Source of the DNA: CAZAEB01 sp964484095
Lineage (GTDB): Bacteria; Patescibacteriota; Microgenomatia; UBA12405; BS750m-G30
Reading direction: 5' to 3'
NCBI GenBank assembly: GCA_964484095.1
Contig: CAZAEB010000001.1
Span: 1-64,000, forward strand
DNA: 64,000 nucleotides
Part shown: positions 16,722-24,752 of the stretch, one piece after another
How the letters are laid out: the number at the start of each line of letters is the position of its first letter
How positions within the stretch are numbered: the first letter of the stretch is position 1
Made by a program: the position numbers and the translations under genes
The notes under the pieces: generated by a model
What the model was told of the DNA's origin: nothing
Databases searched by the model: none
The model's input: the letters and a program-made list of their open reading frames with translations, nothing else

Positions 16722-17312
16722 CTATGTCTTTGCCAACTCTATTTCGTCACCATAAATAACCACCGGATTATTGATGAGAATATTTAGCAAAAACGGATCA
16801 CGACTGGTTTTCCTAAGCTTGAACTCCTCCATATCCATAACTGCATAGTTAATTTCCCTACCTCTTTTTTCCTCTTCTTTTACCACTAACGCTCCTACCT
16901 CGGGAAGAACAGCCTTACCGACAATTAAAAAATCAACCTCGCCTTTGTTTTCTTCCCAGCGCAAAAAACGACCGGAAAAAAGAACAAACTTTAACTCTCC
17001 TAGTTTAGTTCGAGACTTTATTATCTGACCTCCCAAACCATCCACTCTAGCAATAAGCTCCAACATTATTTGAAAAAAAGGATAGTTGTAATCAATCGAA
17101 AAAAATAGCCGGTTACCTCGTCGCTCTGACTGCAAAACCCCAGCTTTTTTCAAGTTATTTAGCTCTCTTCTAACCGAATTTAGCTCTTCCTCACTAAGCC
17201 TAGACGCTTCTCTGACATAATAAGCCTCTTTGGGCCGACTAAAAAACAGTTTTAAAAGCTTAAATCTTGTTTTTGAAACAATTATCCTGCCAAGACTTTT
17301 ATTTAGATCCAT
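16722..17312 (-). CDS. Winged-HTH protein with nucleotidyltransferase-like C-terminal domain
   Basis: 196 residues. The N-terminal winged helix (residues about 10-75) is of ArsR-like type: SKTRFKLLKLFFSRPKEAYYVREASR, shown here in pieces as SKTRFKLLKLFF and EAYYVREASR. The C-terminal part contains FVLFSGRFLR and EVDFLIVGK, where the usual GS...DxD metal site of minimal nucleotidyltransferases is degenerate. A catalytically dead sensor or regulator is therefore plausible. It overlaps the DUF3048 gene by 14 nt and precedes the AbrB gene by 4 nt. Specific function unknown. Confidence 0.75.
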   Translation of the reverse strand: MDLNKSLGRIIVSKTRFKLLKLFFSRPKEAYYVREASRLSEEELNSVRRELNNLKKAGVLQSERRGNRLFFSIDYNYPFFQIMLELIARVDGLGGQIIKSRTKLGELKFVLFSGRFLRWEENKGEVDFLIVGKAVLPEVGALVVKEEEKRGREINYAVMDMEEFKLRKTSRDPFLLNILINNPVVIYGDEIELAKT

Positions 17313-18483
17313 AAGTAACTTTATTTCCTTTGGGCAGAATCTCTATCCAAACTAATCCACGGTTTAGTTCAATCTCCTTGCCGCGACTATCAAAAAATAC
17401 TGTTCTTGATTCTCTATCTTCTTTGCTCCAACTGCCGACAATCGCCTCACCGTCCTGAAAAATTATCGCCTCACCTTTTCCAGTTGTTGCGTACAAAATA
17501 TGCTTGTGATCGTCAACCGGACCAGTTTCCTTGGCAAATTGGACAACAACTACTTTGGCTTTTATGGCATCGCCAGTCAAAAAGTCTTTTTGAACCTCAT
17601 CACCATTAGACCGCTGGTAATTATTATTCTCTTTATTATACTCCCAACTGACCCCATAAGCACCATAGCCTTGCCAAAAGTAAATATCAATCTTATCCTC
17701 ACTTCCTCTTTCATCTAATGCTAAATCATCTTTAAAATCCCAAGATCTAAAATCGCTTTTCCACTGATCAAAACCTCTTTCTTGAGCCTCTTGCCAGAGA
17801 TTAACTGTGTCGCAATACATTGTGTGCTCGGTTGCTCGAGCCTCGCCAGTTCTATCTGGTTCACGACGACAAACAGAATATGGAAGAGCAAACTGATCCA
17901 AATCATTCCAACTGCCACTATCCTTCCAACCATACTGCTCAATCTGACACAACGCCTTGGCTCTCGTGTCCACAGTCGTATCACTACACTTACCTGCTCC
18001 ACCGACATGAACATAAAGAGGATTTTCATCATATTCTGAAGCCCAATCTAAAAAATATGTTCTTGCCGATCTAACTGGCCCCAAATCATATTTTTTTTCT
18101 GCCGGAGCAGCTACACCGCAATAAAAAACCCCCATAAATCTAGTAATCGCCCCCTCGGCAACCGCTTCATAAATAACATCAGCGCGAGAAAGACCTGACT
18201 GAGGCCTTGAATTCTCATGATTCTCAATCATTACTAAAAGCGGCTTTCTTTCCTGCCAGATTTCTTTTTCTCCTTTAGTATACATTTTCCCATTAATTGG
18301 ACACTCCTGATCTTTGGGAGCAGAAAGATCGATACTCCCGGAGGAACCAACCTGTGAATCAGATATTGGAGAAACTATTCTTTGCTCCTCTCCCAACGAT
18401 AAAGCGGCAAAAACTCCTCCTGTAGAAATTAAATAAGCGCCAACAAAAAAAAGCCAATATTTTCCAGATATTTTTTTTATCAC
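17299..18483 (-). CDS. DUF3048 (YerB-like) putative lipoprotein/secreted protein
   Basis: 394 residues with an N-terminal hydrophobic helix (about 9-27). The DUF3048 signature follows: KPLLVMIENHENSRPQSGLS, then DVIYEAVAEGAITRFMGVF and GPVRSARTYFLDWA, then a C-terminal DUF3048_C region with VVVQFA and a typical ETGPVDDHKHILYATTGKGEA-like stretch. The family is extracytoplasmic and of unknown role. It starts with GTG overlapping the DUF4446 stop (GTGA). Confidence 0.88.
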   Translation of the reverse strand: MIKKISGKYWLFFVGAYLISTGGVFAALSLGEEQRIVSPISDSQVGSSGSIDLSAPKDQECPINGKMYTKGEKEIWQERKPLLVMIENHENSRPQSGLSRADVIYEAVAEGAITRFMGVFYCGVAAPAEKKYDLGPVRSARTYFLDWASEYDENPLYVHVGGAGKCSDTTVDTRAKALCQIEQYGWKDSGSWNDLDQFALPYSVCRREPDRTGEARATEHTMYCDTVNLWQEAQERGFDQWKSDFRSWDFKDDLALDERGSEDKIDIYFWQGYGAYGVSWEYNKENNNYQRSNGDEVQKDFLTGDAIKAKVVVVQFAKETGPVDDHKHILYATTGKGEAIIFQDGEAIVGSWSKEDRESRTVFFDSRGKEIELNRGLVWIEILPKGNKVTYGSK

Positions 18484-18956
18484 TTTTTTCCTCCCTTAGC
18501 ATTTTTAACAGCTAACTGTTCCTCCTCAGACAGATCGCCACTTGCAGCTTTTCCTTTAACTATCGACTTGGCATAAATTCTTGTCGAATCTCTTCCGTGC
18601 AAACTGGTAATCATTAGTCCGTCATTATCACCATTTAAAACTACCAGAGAAAAGCTCTGATTTCCACCTGTATTTGAAAACGGATTATACTTTACCAACC
18701 CCGACTTTTGGTAATGGCCACTTATTTGTTTATCAATCTTTGAAATTTCTTCCTTTACCTGCTTTAAATTATTTTTTGTTTCTTTTCCTTCCTTTAACAA
18801 AGCTTCTAAAACAGCCTCTAAATTACCCCTTTTCACCTTTTTTACAAGTCTTTGATAATGACCAATTATTCGCCAAAAAAGAATTGTTAAGACAATATTC
18901 CAACCTAAAAAAAGTCCTCCGGCAATATAAAGAAATGGATCATCTGGTGTAATCAT
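18480..18956 (-). CDS. DUF4446 family membrane protein
   Basis: 158 residues: an N-terminal membrane helix (LYIAGGLFLGWNIVLTILFW), a coiled-coil stretch (residues about 35-80), then a compact C-terminal domain with VKYNPFSNTGGNQSFSLVVL, characteristic of DUF4446. I use the ATG at 18956; a TTG at 18965 would sit directly against the -10 box. First gene of the operon that leads to secDF. Function unknown. Confidence 0.88.
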   Translation of the reverse strand: MITPDDPFLYIAGGLFLGWNIVLTILFWRIIGHYQRLVKKVKRGNLEAVLEALLKEGKETKNNLKQVKEEISKIDKQISGHYQKSGLVKYNPFSNTGGNQSFSLVVLNGDNDGLMITSLHGRDSTRIYAKSIVKGKAASGDLSEEEQLAVKNAKGGKK

Positions 18957-18965
18957 ATTGTTCAA

Positions 18966-18971
18966 ATTTTA
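18966..18971 (-). promoter_or_regulatory. -10 box TAAAAT of the DUF4446-secF operon
   Basis: TAAAAT on the minus strand ends 9 nt before the chosen ATG. The transcript would have at most a 2-3 nt leader. It is divergent from the 19000-19008 promoter. Confidence 0.4.
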
Positions 18972-18999
18972 CCTTTAGAACAAGACCGGTGTCAACACA

Positions 19000-19008
19000 T
19001 GATATAAT
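19000..19008 (+). promoter_or_regulatory. Extended -10 TGATATAAT
   Basis: A perfect TATAAT with the TGN extension ends 9 nt before the ATG at 19018, predicting a leader of about 3 nt. Identical to the rnpB -10 element. Confidence 0.55.
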
Positions 19009-19017
19009 GTTTACAAA

Positions 19018-19215
19018 ATGAACAAGAAGAAAAAATCCAAAAAGGAAAAAATTGCTACAATAAAAAGAAAAAATAGAAAAAAACAGTCCCCAATCTTTCC
19101 AGTAATAAAAGACACCGCCCGAATTTCAACAATACAAATAAAAAAGGATTTGGTAAAAACACTGGCTTTATCCATACTTGCAATCGGAATTGTGCTTGTG
19201 CTATATTGGGATTGA
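19018..19215 (+). CDS. Small basic tail-anchored membrane protein
   Basis: 65 residues: a strongly basic N-terminal half (Lys/Arg-rich from residue 2 to about 30) and one C-terminal membrane helix (LALSILAIGIVLVLYW). No family recognised. A near-leaderless extended -10 promoter precedes it. The DUF5679-like gene begins 84 nt downstream on the same strand. The coding call rests on the promoter, start position and coherent topology. Confidence 0.6.
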   Translation: MNKKKKSKKEKIATIKRKNRKKQSPIFPVIKDTARISTIQIKKDLVKTLALSILAIGIVLVLYWD

Positions 19216-19269
19216 CTTTAGGAATCAGGCACATTTAGTTAAAAGTTGAGCACATTCTTTTTATTAACT

Positions 19270-19288
19270 CCTGCCTTTTGAAAGGAGG
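19270..19288 (+). promoter_or_regulatory. Hairpin that buries the ribosome-binding site
   Basis: CCT-G-CCTT-(TTGA)-AAGG-AGG can fold so that the whole Shine-Dalgarno AAGGAGG lies in the 3' arm. This would lower translation of the downstream zinc-ribbon gene unless opened. Confidence 0.35.
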
Positions 19289-19299
19289 TGAATGATTAA

Positions 19300-19446
19300 A
19301 TGGTATTCTACTGCGTAAAATGTCGCGCCAAGAAAGATGTTGGCGAAGATTTCGAAACATTGACCTTAAAAAATGGACGGCCTGCAGCTAAAGGAAAATG
19401 TCCTGACTGTGGAACAAAAATGTTTAAAATTGTTGCCGCAAAATAA
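19300..19446 (+). CDS. DUF5679-like small zinc-ribbon protein
   Basis: 48 residues with two cysteine pairs: YCVKCRAKK near the start and CPDCGTKMF near the end, joined by LKNGRPAAKGK. This is the DUF5679-type zinc ribbon often seen in CPR genomes. The ATG at 19300 lies 11 nt after a strong AGGAGG. An ATG at 19292 is too close to that site and yields only an 8-codon frame. A strong terminator follows directly. Function unknown. Confidence 0.85.
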   Translation: MVFYCVKCRAKKDVGEDFETLTLKNGRPAAKGKCPDCGTKMFKIVAAK

Positions 19447-19460
19447 TAGATTCAAGAGAT

Positions 19461-19492
19461 AAAAAACCTCCCATTTGCTTGGGAGGTTTTTT
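19461..19492. terminator. Rho-independent terminator
   Basis: A 13-bp stem: AAAAAACCTCCCA pairs with TGGGAGGTTTTTT around a TTTGCT loop. It is T-rich on both strands and ends the zinc-ribbon transcript just before the rnpB promoter. Confidence 0.9.
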
Positions 19493-19522
19493 CGCAATTA
19501 AATGAAATTAATTGCCAGTATT

Positions 19523-19531
19523 TGATATAAT
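19523..19531 (+). promoter_or_regulatory. Extended -10 TGATATAAT of rnpB
   Basis: TGA plus TATAAT lies 5 nt before the first base of the P1 helix, as expected for a start at the mature or near-mature 5' end. No clear -35. Confidence 0.6.
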
Positions 19532-19536
19532 ATGTT

Positions 19537-19810
19537 GCTTTAGGGATTGAGTGATGGCCCCGCCGGTGGCGGGGAGGAAAGTCCAGACTGCAGAAGGCAG
19601 AATGTTCCCGAGCTTCGGGAATACCTAGCTTGCTAGGGAAAGATAGGGCCACAGAGACGAGTAATTGCGCTTTGCGCAAGGAAGTGAAACGGGCAACCCT
19701 CTTTGCAGCAATTCCAAATTGGTGTGGACGCCTTCTCCAATAAAACACCAGGTAGGAAGCTTAGATAGATCATCACATAAAACAGAATCTGGCTTACCAA
19801 TCCCTGAAGC
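19537..19810 (+). ncRNA. rnpB: RNase P RNA (M1 RNA)
   Basis: The catalytic RNA that cleaves tRNA 5' leaders. The ends pair as helix P1 (GCTTTAGGGATTG with CAATCCCTGAAGC). Universally conserved segments are present: GAGGAAAGTCCAGAC, CAGAGACGAG, GTGAAACGGGCAACCC and, near the 3' end, AGATAGATCATCAC and ACAGAATCTGGCTTA. About 274 nt, shorter than the roughly 375-nt E. coli RNA, so some peripheral helices are reduced. It converges with the AI-2E family gene. No distinct terminator is visible. Confidence 0.95.
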
Positions 19811-19826
19811 AGTTTTAATTAATAAA

Positions 19827-20837
19827 TCACTTTTTTACAAACTCACCGACCTTTTTTTTATCACTTTTGGTAGAAAAAAACTCAGAGATTACTGCTTCTG
19901 CGGCGATATAAGTGGGAATTGCTAACACTGCACCTGCTACGCCGGCAATATTATATCCCACTGCTAGAGTTAAAAGAGTGATAACTGGATTAACCCCCAC
20001 CGCTTGTTTCATAACTTTAGGAACTAAAAAATTGTTTTCAATCTGCTGAACAATAATCGCCCAAGCAAGAGTCGCCAGGCCAGTAAGGGGAGAAATCATA
20101 AATCCAAAAAACACTGCCGGAACAGCCGCTAAAAAAGGACCGATGTTGGGAATAATCTCCAATACTCCAGCTAAAAGTCCCAAAGCGAGAGCAAACTCCA
20201 GTCCCAAAATTAAAAATCCCAAATAGGAAAGAGCGCCAATAAAAACCATCAATATAAACTGAGCCCTTACCCATCCACCTAGTCTTTTTTCTAGCTTTTC
20301 AACAAATTTAACCGCTTTTTTTCTTCCCTCTTCTCCAAACCAGCTAAAAATATATTTGTCCAGGTTTTTATGTTCAATAAGAAGGTAAAGAGTTATTACT
20401 AAAACAGCAATAATACTTACCAGGTTAGAAATAATTGACAAAGAGAGCCTGACCAGATAACCAGGAAGCGTACCTATTTCAGAAAGAAGTCCCGCTACTA
20501 GCTGATCTGAAAAACCCATAAACGTCAAGTTTCCAAATAAATTAGGAACGACTTTTATTAGTTCGCCAGATTGCTGAATTAAAGGTGGAAAAATACCGAT
20601 GATTACCACCACTAAAAAAGAAACTAAAAAAAGATAAAGGAGCAGTATCGCCAACCAGCGAGGAATCTTTTTGCTCTCCATTTTGGCCACGGTCGGGTTT
20701 AAGGCTCCTACCAATATTAGGGCAATAAAAAAAAGAAAAATTATCTCTTTAATCTGAAAAACAAGCCAGCAGGAAAAAGAAAAAAGAGCAATAAAAAAAA
20801 TAGTTCTGTGAGATATTTCAATAGTTATTTTTTTCAT
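19827..20837 (-). CDS. AI-2E family (PerM/YdiK-like) membrane protein
   Basis: 336 residues with about eight predicted membrane helices. The C-terminal half carries the family signature: LLAGVLEIIPNIGPFLAAVP, then AIIVQQIENNFLVPKVMK and VNPVITLLTLAVG. The family includes transporters and Na+/H+ antiporters; the AI-2 name does not fix the substrate. Its ATG lies inside the 3' end of miaA (20-nt overlap). Last gene of the HU-led operon. Confidence 0.92.
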   Translation of the reverse strand: MKKITIEISHRTIFFIALFSFSCWLVFQIKEIIFLFFIALILVGALNPTVAKMESKKIPRWLAILLLYLFLVSFLVVVIIGIFPPLIQQSGELIKVVPNLFGNLTFMGFSDQLVAGLLSEIGTLPGYLVRLSLSIISNLVSIIAVLVITLYLLIEHKNLDKYIFSWFGEEGRKKAVKFVEKLEKRLGGWVRAQFILMVFIGALSYLGFLILGLEFALALGLLAGVLEIIPNIGPFLAAVPAVFFGFMISPLTGLATLAWAIIVQQIENNFLVPKVMKQAVGVNPVITLLTLAVGYNIAGVAGAVLAIPTYIAAEAVISEFFSTKSDKKKVGEFVKK

Positions 20838-21798
20838 CTGTTTTAGAATACCATTCTTTTACTAATTTGTTAACTTTATTATAGTAATTTGTCAAACCAA
20901 CATCAAACCAGGAAAATCGCTTGTCTTTAGAAAACCAGTTAAGTTGTCTTTTTGCATAAGCTACCTCATCCCTGTACCACCGGTCAACCACCTTGGATAA
21001 ATTATTACTCTTAAAATAGGGCTTAAACTCCTTATATGCCAAAGTGTTAAAACCCGGATCATCCCAGCAATATTCATTTAAAAGACCATCAATTTCATCC
21101 ACTAGACCCAAGGCCAGTCTTTTGTTAACTCTTTTTTTAATTTTCTTTTTTTGGCTTTTTTTGGCTGAAAACAAACCAATGGCCAAAACAGCCTTACTCC
21201 AGACTCCTCCAGTTCTTTCCTCAGGTTTTAGCTTCTTGCCAATCTCTATCGCCCTTATCAGTCTTCTTGAATTGTTTCTGTCAGAGTTGTTCATCTGCTC
21301 CCATCTTTCCGGCAACATCTTCTTAAGTTTGGTCTGCAGCTCTGAAAGAGCAAGTTTTTCCAGTCTTTTTCTAAGCTTCCAGTTGGGGCCAATTCTTTTT
21401 GACCCGACCCCATCAAGAAGAATCTTTAAGTAAAAAGCGCTTCCTCCCAATACCATTGGCAACTTATCGTCTTTCCATATTTTTCCAATAACCAGCTTTG
21501 CCAGTCTAGCCCACTGATATGAACTAAAACCGACATTAGGGTTAACCACATCCAAAAGCCAAATTTTGACTCCAGAAATAAGATAGTAGCCAATTTGAAA
21601 ACCAGTCTTTTTTTCTTTTTTCCAAAGCTGGAATTTACTGCTCCTACCAACATCCTTACCGGTGCCAATATTCATTCCTCTATAAATCTGTCTGCTATCA
21701 GCAGAGATTATTTCCCCCTGATACTTTTTTGCCAATTTAATTCCTAGACTTGTCTTTCCTGTTGCTGTTGGTCCGTAAATAACTAATATTTTTTTCAT
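20818..21798 (-). CDS. miaA: tRNA dimethylallyltransferase
   Basis: Transfers a dimethylallyl group to A37 of tRNAs that read UNN codons. P-loop GPTATGKTSLG at the N-terminus, then SADSRQIYRGMNIGTGKD, then VLGGSAFYLKILLDG and the C-terminal AYAKRQLNWF. 326 residues, normal length. It starts 3 nt after the upstream permease gene, so a tRNA-modifying enzyme is cotranscribed with an exporter; the link is probably only genomic compaction. Confidence 0.95.
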   Translation of the reverse strand: MKKILVIYGPTATGKTSLGIKLAKKYQGEIISADSRQIYRGMNIGTGKDVGRSSKFQLWKKEKKTGFQIGYYLISGVKIWLLDVVNPNVGFSSYQWARLAKLVIGKIWKDDKLPMVLGGSAFYLKILLDGVGSKRIGPNWKLRKRLEKLALSELQTKLKKMLPERWEQMNNSDRNNSRRLIRAIEIGKKLKPEERTGGVWSKAVLAIGLFSAKKSQKKKIKKRVNKRLALGLVDEIDGLLNEYCWDDPGFNTLAYKEFKPYFKSNNLSKVVDRWYRDEVAYAKRQLNWFSKDKRFSWFDVGLTNYYNKVNKLVKEWYSKTDEKNNY

Positions 21799-21801
21799 TT
21801 T

Positions 21802-22611
21802 CTATACAGATACGCCGTTATATCTCTTTATACCAACCCGCCATAGCCTGATCGTGATTAAAATTAGAAATATGCTTGCTCCGAAAGCCCCAAAAAATAA
21901 TAATGGGTCAAACCCACTAGTTAATATTTTTACCGGAACTACGGCAATAAACATAATCGGAACTAAAGTAAAAACCAAAAAATATATCACCTTGCTAAAT
22001 TTAAAAAATTCCGAAGGATATTTGGCAAACGTTTCAATGTTCCAAAAAAATGAAACCACCTGGTCATTTTCTACCATCCAAAAAGCGCTGCAGCCAAAAA
22101 TTAGCCCCAAGAAATATCCCATTGCCAGTCCGTTAATAAATAAAACGGAAAACAACAGATAATTAACTAAAGGAATCGAAATATTTGCCACATTCAAGCC
22201 GTAGATAAAAATTATCGCTCCGGTAATAACGTGGCTTATTGTATCAGGATACAAGCTTAAAGTTGCTGAAAATATTTTGTTTAAAGGCCTAAGTAAGGCA
22301 GCGTCAAAGCCCCCATAACGAATTTTCGAACTAATCGAATGTCCTCCGGATAAAAAAGTTATAAATATGCCCCAAAAAAGATTATAAACACCATATAAGA
22401 CAACCATATCTTCCCATCTCCAACCAGCTATCTGATCTACCTGACCAAAAATTACCCTGTAAGTAAGAAGTGTCACTGCCACCCAGGAAACAGTTCCAAA
22501 AGAGCTGAAAATAAAATCGGCTCTATAAACTAAAAACTGAATCAGTCTAAGTCTTGTAAAAACCATCCACACTCTTACGTGATGAACCAGGCTAATTGCC
22601 AACTGCTTCAT
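21802..22611 (-). CDS. ABC-2 type exporter permease (COG3694-like)
   Basis: 269 residues, six predicted membrane helices. Features of the permease pair that accompanies COG4586-type ATPases: an N-terminal helix after a basic start, then GHSISSKIRYGGFDAALLRP and ALSLYPD. Forms a heteromeric membrane part with the upstream permease (20-nt overlap). Substrate unknown. Family assignment by pattern and context, not by a unique motif. Confidence 0.8.
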   Translation of the reverse strand: MKQLAISLVHHVRVWMVFTRLRLIQFLVYRADFIFSSFGTVSWVAVTLLTYRVIFGQVDQIAGWRWEDMVVLYGVYNLFWGIFITFLSGGHSISSKIRYGGFDAALLRPLNKIFSATLSLYPDTISHVITGAIIFIYGLNVANISIPLVNYLLFSVLFINGLAMGYFLGLIFGCSAFWMVENDQVVSFFWNIETFAKYPSEFFKFSKVIYFLVFTLVPIMFIAVVPVKILTSGFDPLLFFGAFGASIFLILITIRLWRVGIKRYNGVSV

Positions 22612-23395
22612 ATCTTTTAACTCCTTTCCGCCAGAGAACAGAAATTAATATATAGAAAAAAATCAGCCACAAATACTGCAGTACAAAGCTTGTAATAATT
22701 TCCGGCCTCTCTATTCTTCCTAGAAATAATCTAACAGGAAAACTCACGGAAAGGCCAAAAGGAGAAAATCCGGCCACTTTAGCAATCCCTACCGGCAGTA
22801 AAGATAAAGGAACCCAGCCACCAGCCAAAAACGTCTCTGCTTGAGAAATTACCTCCAACATAGATCTTATCGATGTGAACCAAAAAGCCAGCACTCCAAG
22901 AAAAAATCTAAAAAGAAAGGCCAAAAATATCGAATTGAAAAGCGCTAGAGCAAATAAACCGATGTTTTTGCTTCCTATAGATATCCCAAAAATCAAAAAA
23001 ACAATAATCCAAACTAAAAAAATCCATAAAAATTGAGAGGCTTTTTTGCCAAAATCTCTTGAAAAAATCGCCCAATGGACGGATATTGGTCTAAAAAAAT
23101 ATATGGTTAGACTACCGTCAATTATGCTGCTGCTCAACCAACCAGCTACACTGCTTCCCGTAAACAGATAAACAAGATAAACCATTAAAAAATACATAAT
23201 TATCCCCGCTAAATCATACTCTCCCACTTGAGACTTTTGCTGAAATACTTGTAGCCAAATTAATATCTCGGCAAAAAACCAAAGGCTTTGACGAAAAAAG
23301 TAAATGAGGGCATTAAACCGATAGAAAAGGGATTCTTCAAAAGCAAGTTTAAAAATCTGAAAATATTTTCTTGCTCCAACCAGTCTGTCAAGCAT
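22592..23395 (-). CDS. ABC-2 type exporter permease (COG4587-like)
   Basis: 267 residues, about six membrane helices, with SSSIIDGSLTIYFFRPISVHWAIFSRDFG seen in two parts (SSIIDGSLTIYFFRPIS and WAIFSRDFGKK). This is the first of two permeases that share an operon with their ATPase, overlapping it by 8 nt. The paired arrangement matches uncharacterised COG4586/4587/3694 exporters. No substrate can be read from the sequence. Confidence 0.8.
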   Translation of the reverse strand: MLDRLVGARKYFQIFKLAFEESLFYRFNALIYFFRQSLWFFAEILIWLQVFQQKSQVGEYDLAGIIMYFLMVYLVYLFTGSSVAGWLSSSIIDGSLTIYFFRPISVHWAIFSRDFGKKASQFLWIFLVWIIVFLIFGISIGSKNIGLFALALFNSIFLAFLFRFFLGVLAFWFTSIRSMLEVISQAETFLAGGWVPLSLLPVGIAKVAGFSPFGLSVSFPVRLFLGRIERPEIITSFVLQYLWLIFFYILISVLWRKGVKRYEAVGN

Positions 23396-24377
23396 AATCT
23401 TTGCCGGTAAACAGCTCTCTGATAATATCTTCTATTGGCGGTTCTTCAATAGTTAAATCATCTACCGGAAATCTCTGTAAAATTTCTGCAGCCGCCAAAG
23501 AAGCAGCGCTCCTTTTTACCATTATACTCGCCTTTAAAGGATCAAACTCTTTAACTTTGCCTATTCCTTTAAGATCCTCCTTTAAAACAGGTTTGCCAAA
23601 AACAGCCGTGATTGTTTTATGATTAGCAAACTTTTTAATAATCTCTTCTAAAAAACCATCAAAAATAACCTTTCCCTTGTTAATAATTACCACCCTTTTG
23701 GCAAGCTCCTTTACATCATCCATATAGTGCGAGGTAAGAATTATTGTTGCTTGATGACGCTTATTATATTCACTGAGAAAATCGCGAATCTTTTTCTGCA
23801 TTACCACATCCAAACCAATTGTCGGCTCATCTAAAAATAATACCTTGGGTTGATGCAATAAAGCGGCAATAAGCTCGCATTTCATTCTCTGACCCAAAGA
23901 AAGCTTTCTCACCTGAACTTTCAAGATATCTTTCACCTCCAAAAGACTTACTAGTTCGCCAAGAGTTTTTTTGTATTTTTCGGGAGAAATTTCATAAATT
24001 TCTTTGTTTAGATTAAAAGTTTCTACTGCCGGCAGATCCCACCAAAGCTGGTTTTTTTGCCCCATCACAAAGGCAATCTGCTTTAAATAATCTTTTTTTC
24101 TCTCCCAGGGAGTAAATCCTAAAACCGAAGTAACTCCTCCATCTGGATATAAAAGACCAGAAAGACATTTTAGAGTAGTGGTTTTCCCAGCTCCATTAGG
24201 ACCGATAAAACCAACCAACTCTCCTTCGTCAATTTTAAAATTAATCTCGTCCACCGCCTTAACGTCCTCATACTTGCGAGAAAACAAAGATTTTAAAGAC
24301 CCTTTTAAACCCGGTTCTTTCTTGTGAACTTTATAATACTTTTTAAGACCAGAGACTGAAACAACACTATCACTCAT
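23388..24377 (-). CDS. ABC transporter ATP-binding protein (COG4586-like)
   Basis: 329 residues. Walker A GPNGAGKTTTLK, signature LSLGQRMKCEL, Walker B VLFLDEPTIGLD and H-loop LTSHYMDDV are all intact. The N-terminus (KYYKVHKKEPGLKGSLKSLF) and the C-terminal extension after about residue 240 are typical of COG4586. It energises the two downstream permeases. It begins 13 nt after the HU gene. Confidence 0.93.
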   Translation of the reverse strand: MSDSVVSVSGLKKYYKVHKKEPGLKGSLKSLFSRKYEDVKAVDEINFKIDEGELVGFIGPNGAGKTTTLKCLSGLLYPDGGVTSVLGFTPWERKKDYLKQIAFVMGQKNQLWWDLPAVETFNLNKEIYEISPEKYKKTLGELVSLLEVKDILKVQVRKLSLGQRMKCELIAALLHQPKVLFLDEPTIGLDVVMQKKIRDFLSEYNKRHQATIILTSHYMDDVKELAKRVVIINKGKVIFDGFLEEIIKKFANHKTITAVFGKPVLKEDLKGIGKVKEFDPLKASIMVKRSAASLAAAEILQRFPVDDLTIEEPPIEDIIRELFTGKDYA

Positions 24378-24390
24378 TAAGGTAGTATAC

Positions 24391-24663
24391 CTACCTTACC
24401 GCTCTTTTTAAAGCTGTTCCAGGAGTGAATCGGGGCATTCTTCTAGAACCGATTTTCTTTTTCTTGGTCTTACCAATTGGTAAGACTTCTTTTGGTTTAA
24501 AAACTTTGGTCCAGTAAACTCCAAATCCGGCAAGCTTTACTTTCTCACCTCTAGACAAGGCTTTTGAAATCTCGTTTAAAAAAGTATTTACCGTCTCCTT
24601 AGAGGTTTTTTTAGTTAACTTCATTTTCGAAGAAACAACCTCAATTAGTTCACTTTTTTTCAT
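24391..24663 (-). CDS. HU/IHF-family DNA-binding protein
   Basis: 90 residues: MKKSELIEVVSSKMKLTKKT, then the helical body and the beta-arm region with GFGVYWTKVFKPKE. The usual arm-tip RNPxT motif is replaced by a lysine-rich KTKKKKIGSRRMPRFTPG. Nucleoid architecture is the expected role. First gene of an operon with the exporter, miaA and the AI-2E protein. A TATAAT at 24693-24698 gives a leader of about 25 nt that contains a GAGG-type ribosome-binding site, unlike the leaderless genes nearby. Confidence 0.92.
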   Translation of the reverse strand: MKKSELIEVVSSKMKLTKKTSKETVNTFLNEISKALSRGEKVKLAGFGVYWTKVFKPKEVLPIGKTKKKKIGSRRMPRFTPGTALKRAVR

Positions 24664-24752
24664 CTTACTTACCTCACTTTAAATCTCTTAATATTATAAA
24701 CTCATATAACAAATGCTTCTACTTTTAATTTTAACCTCTGTTCCCGTTTTTG

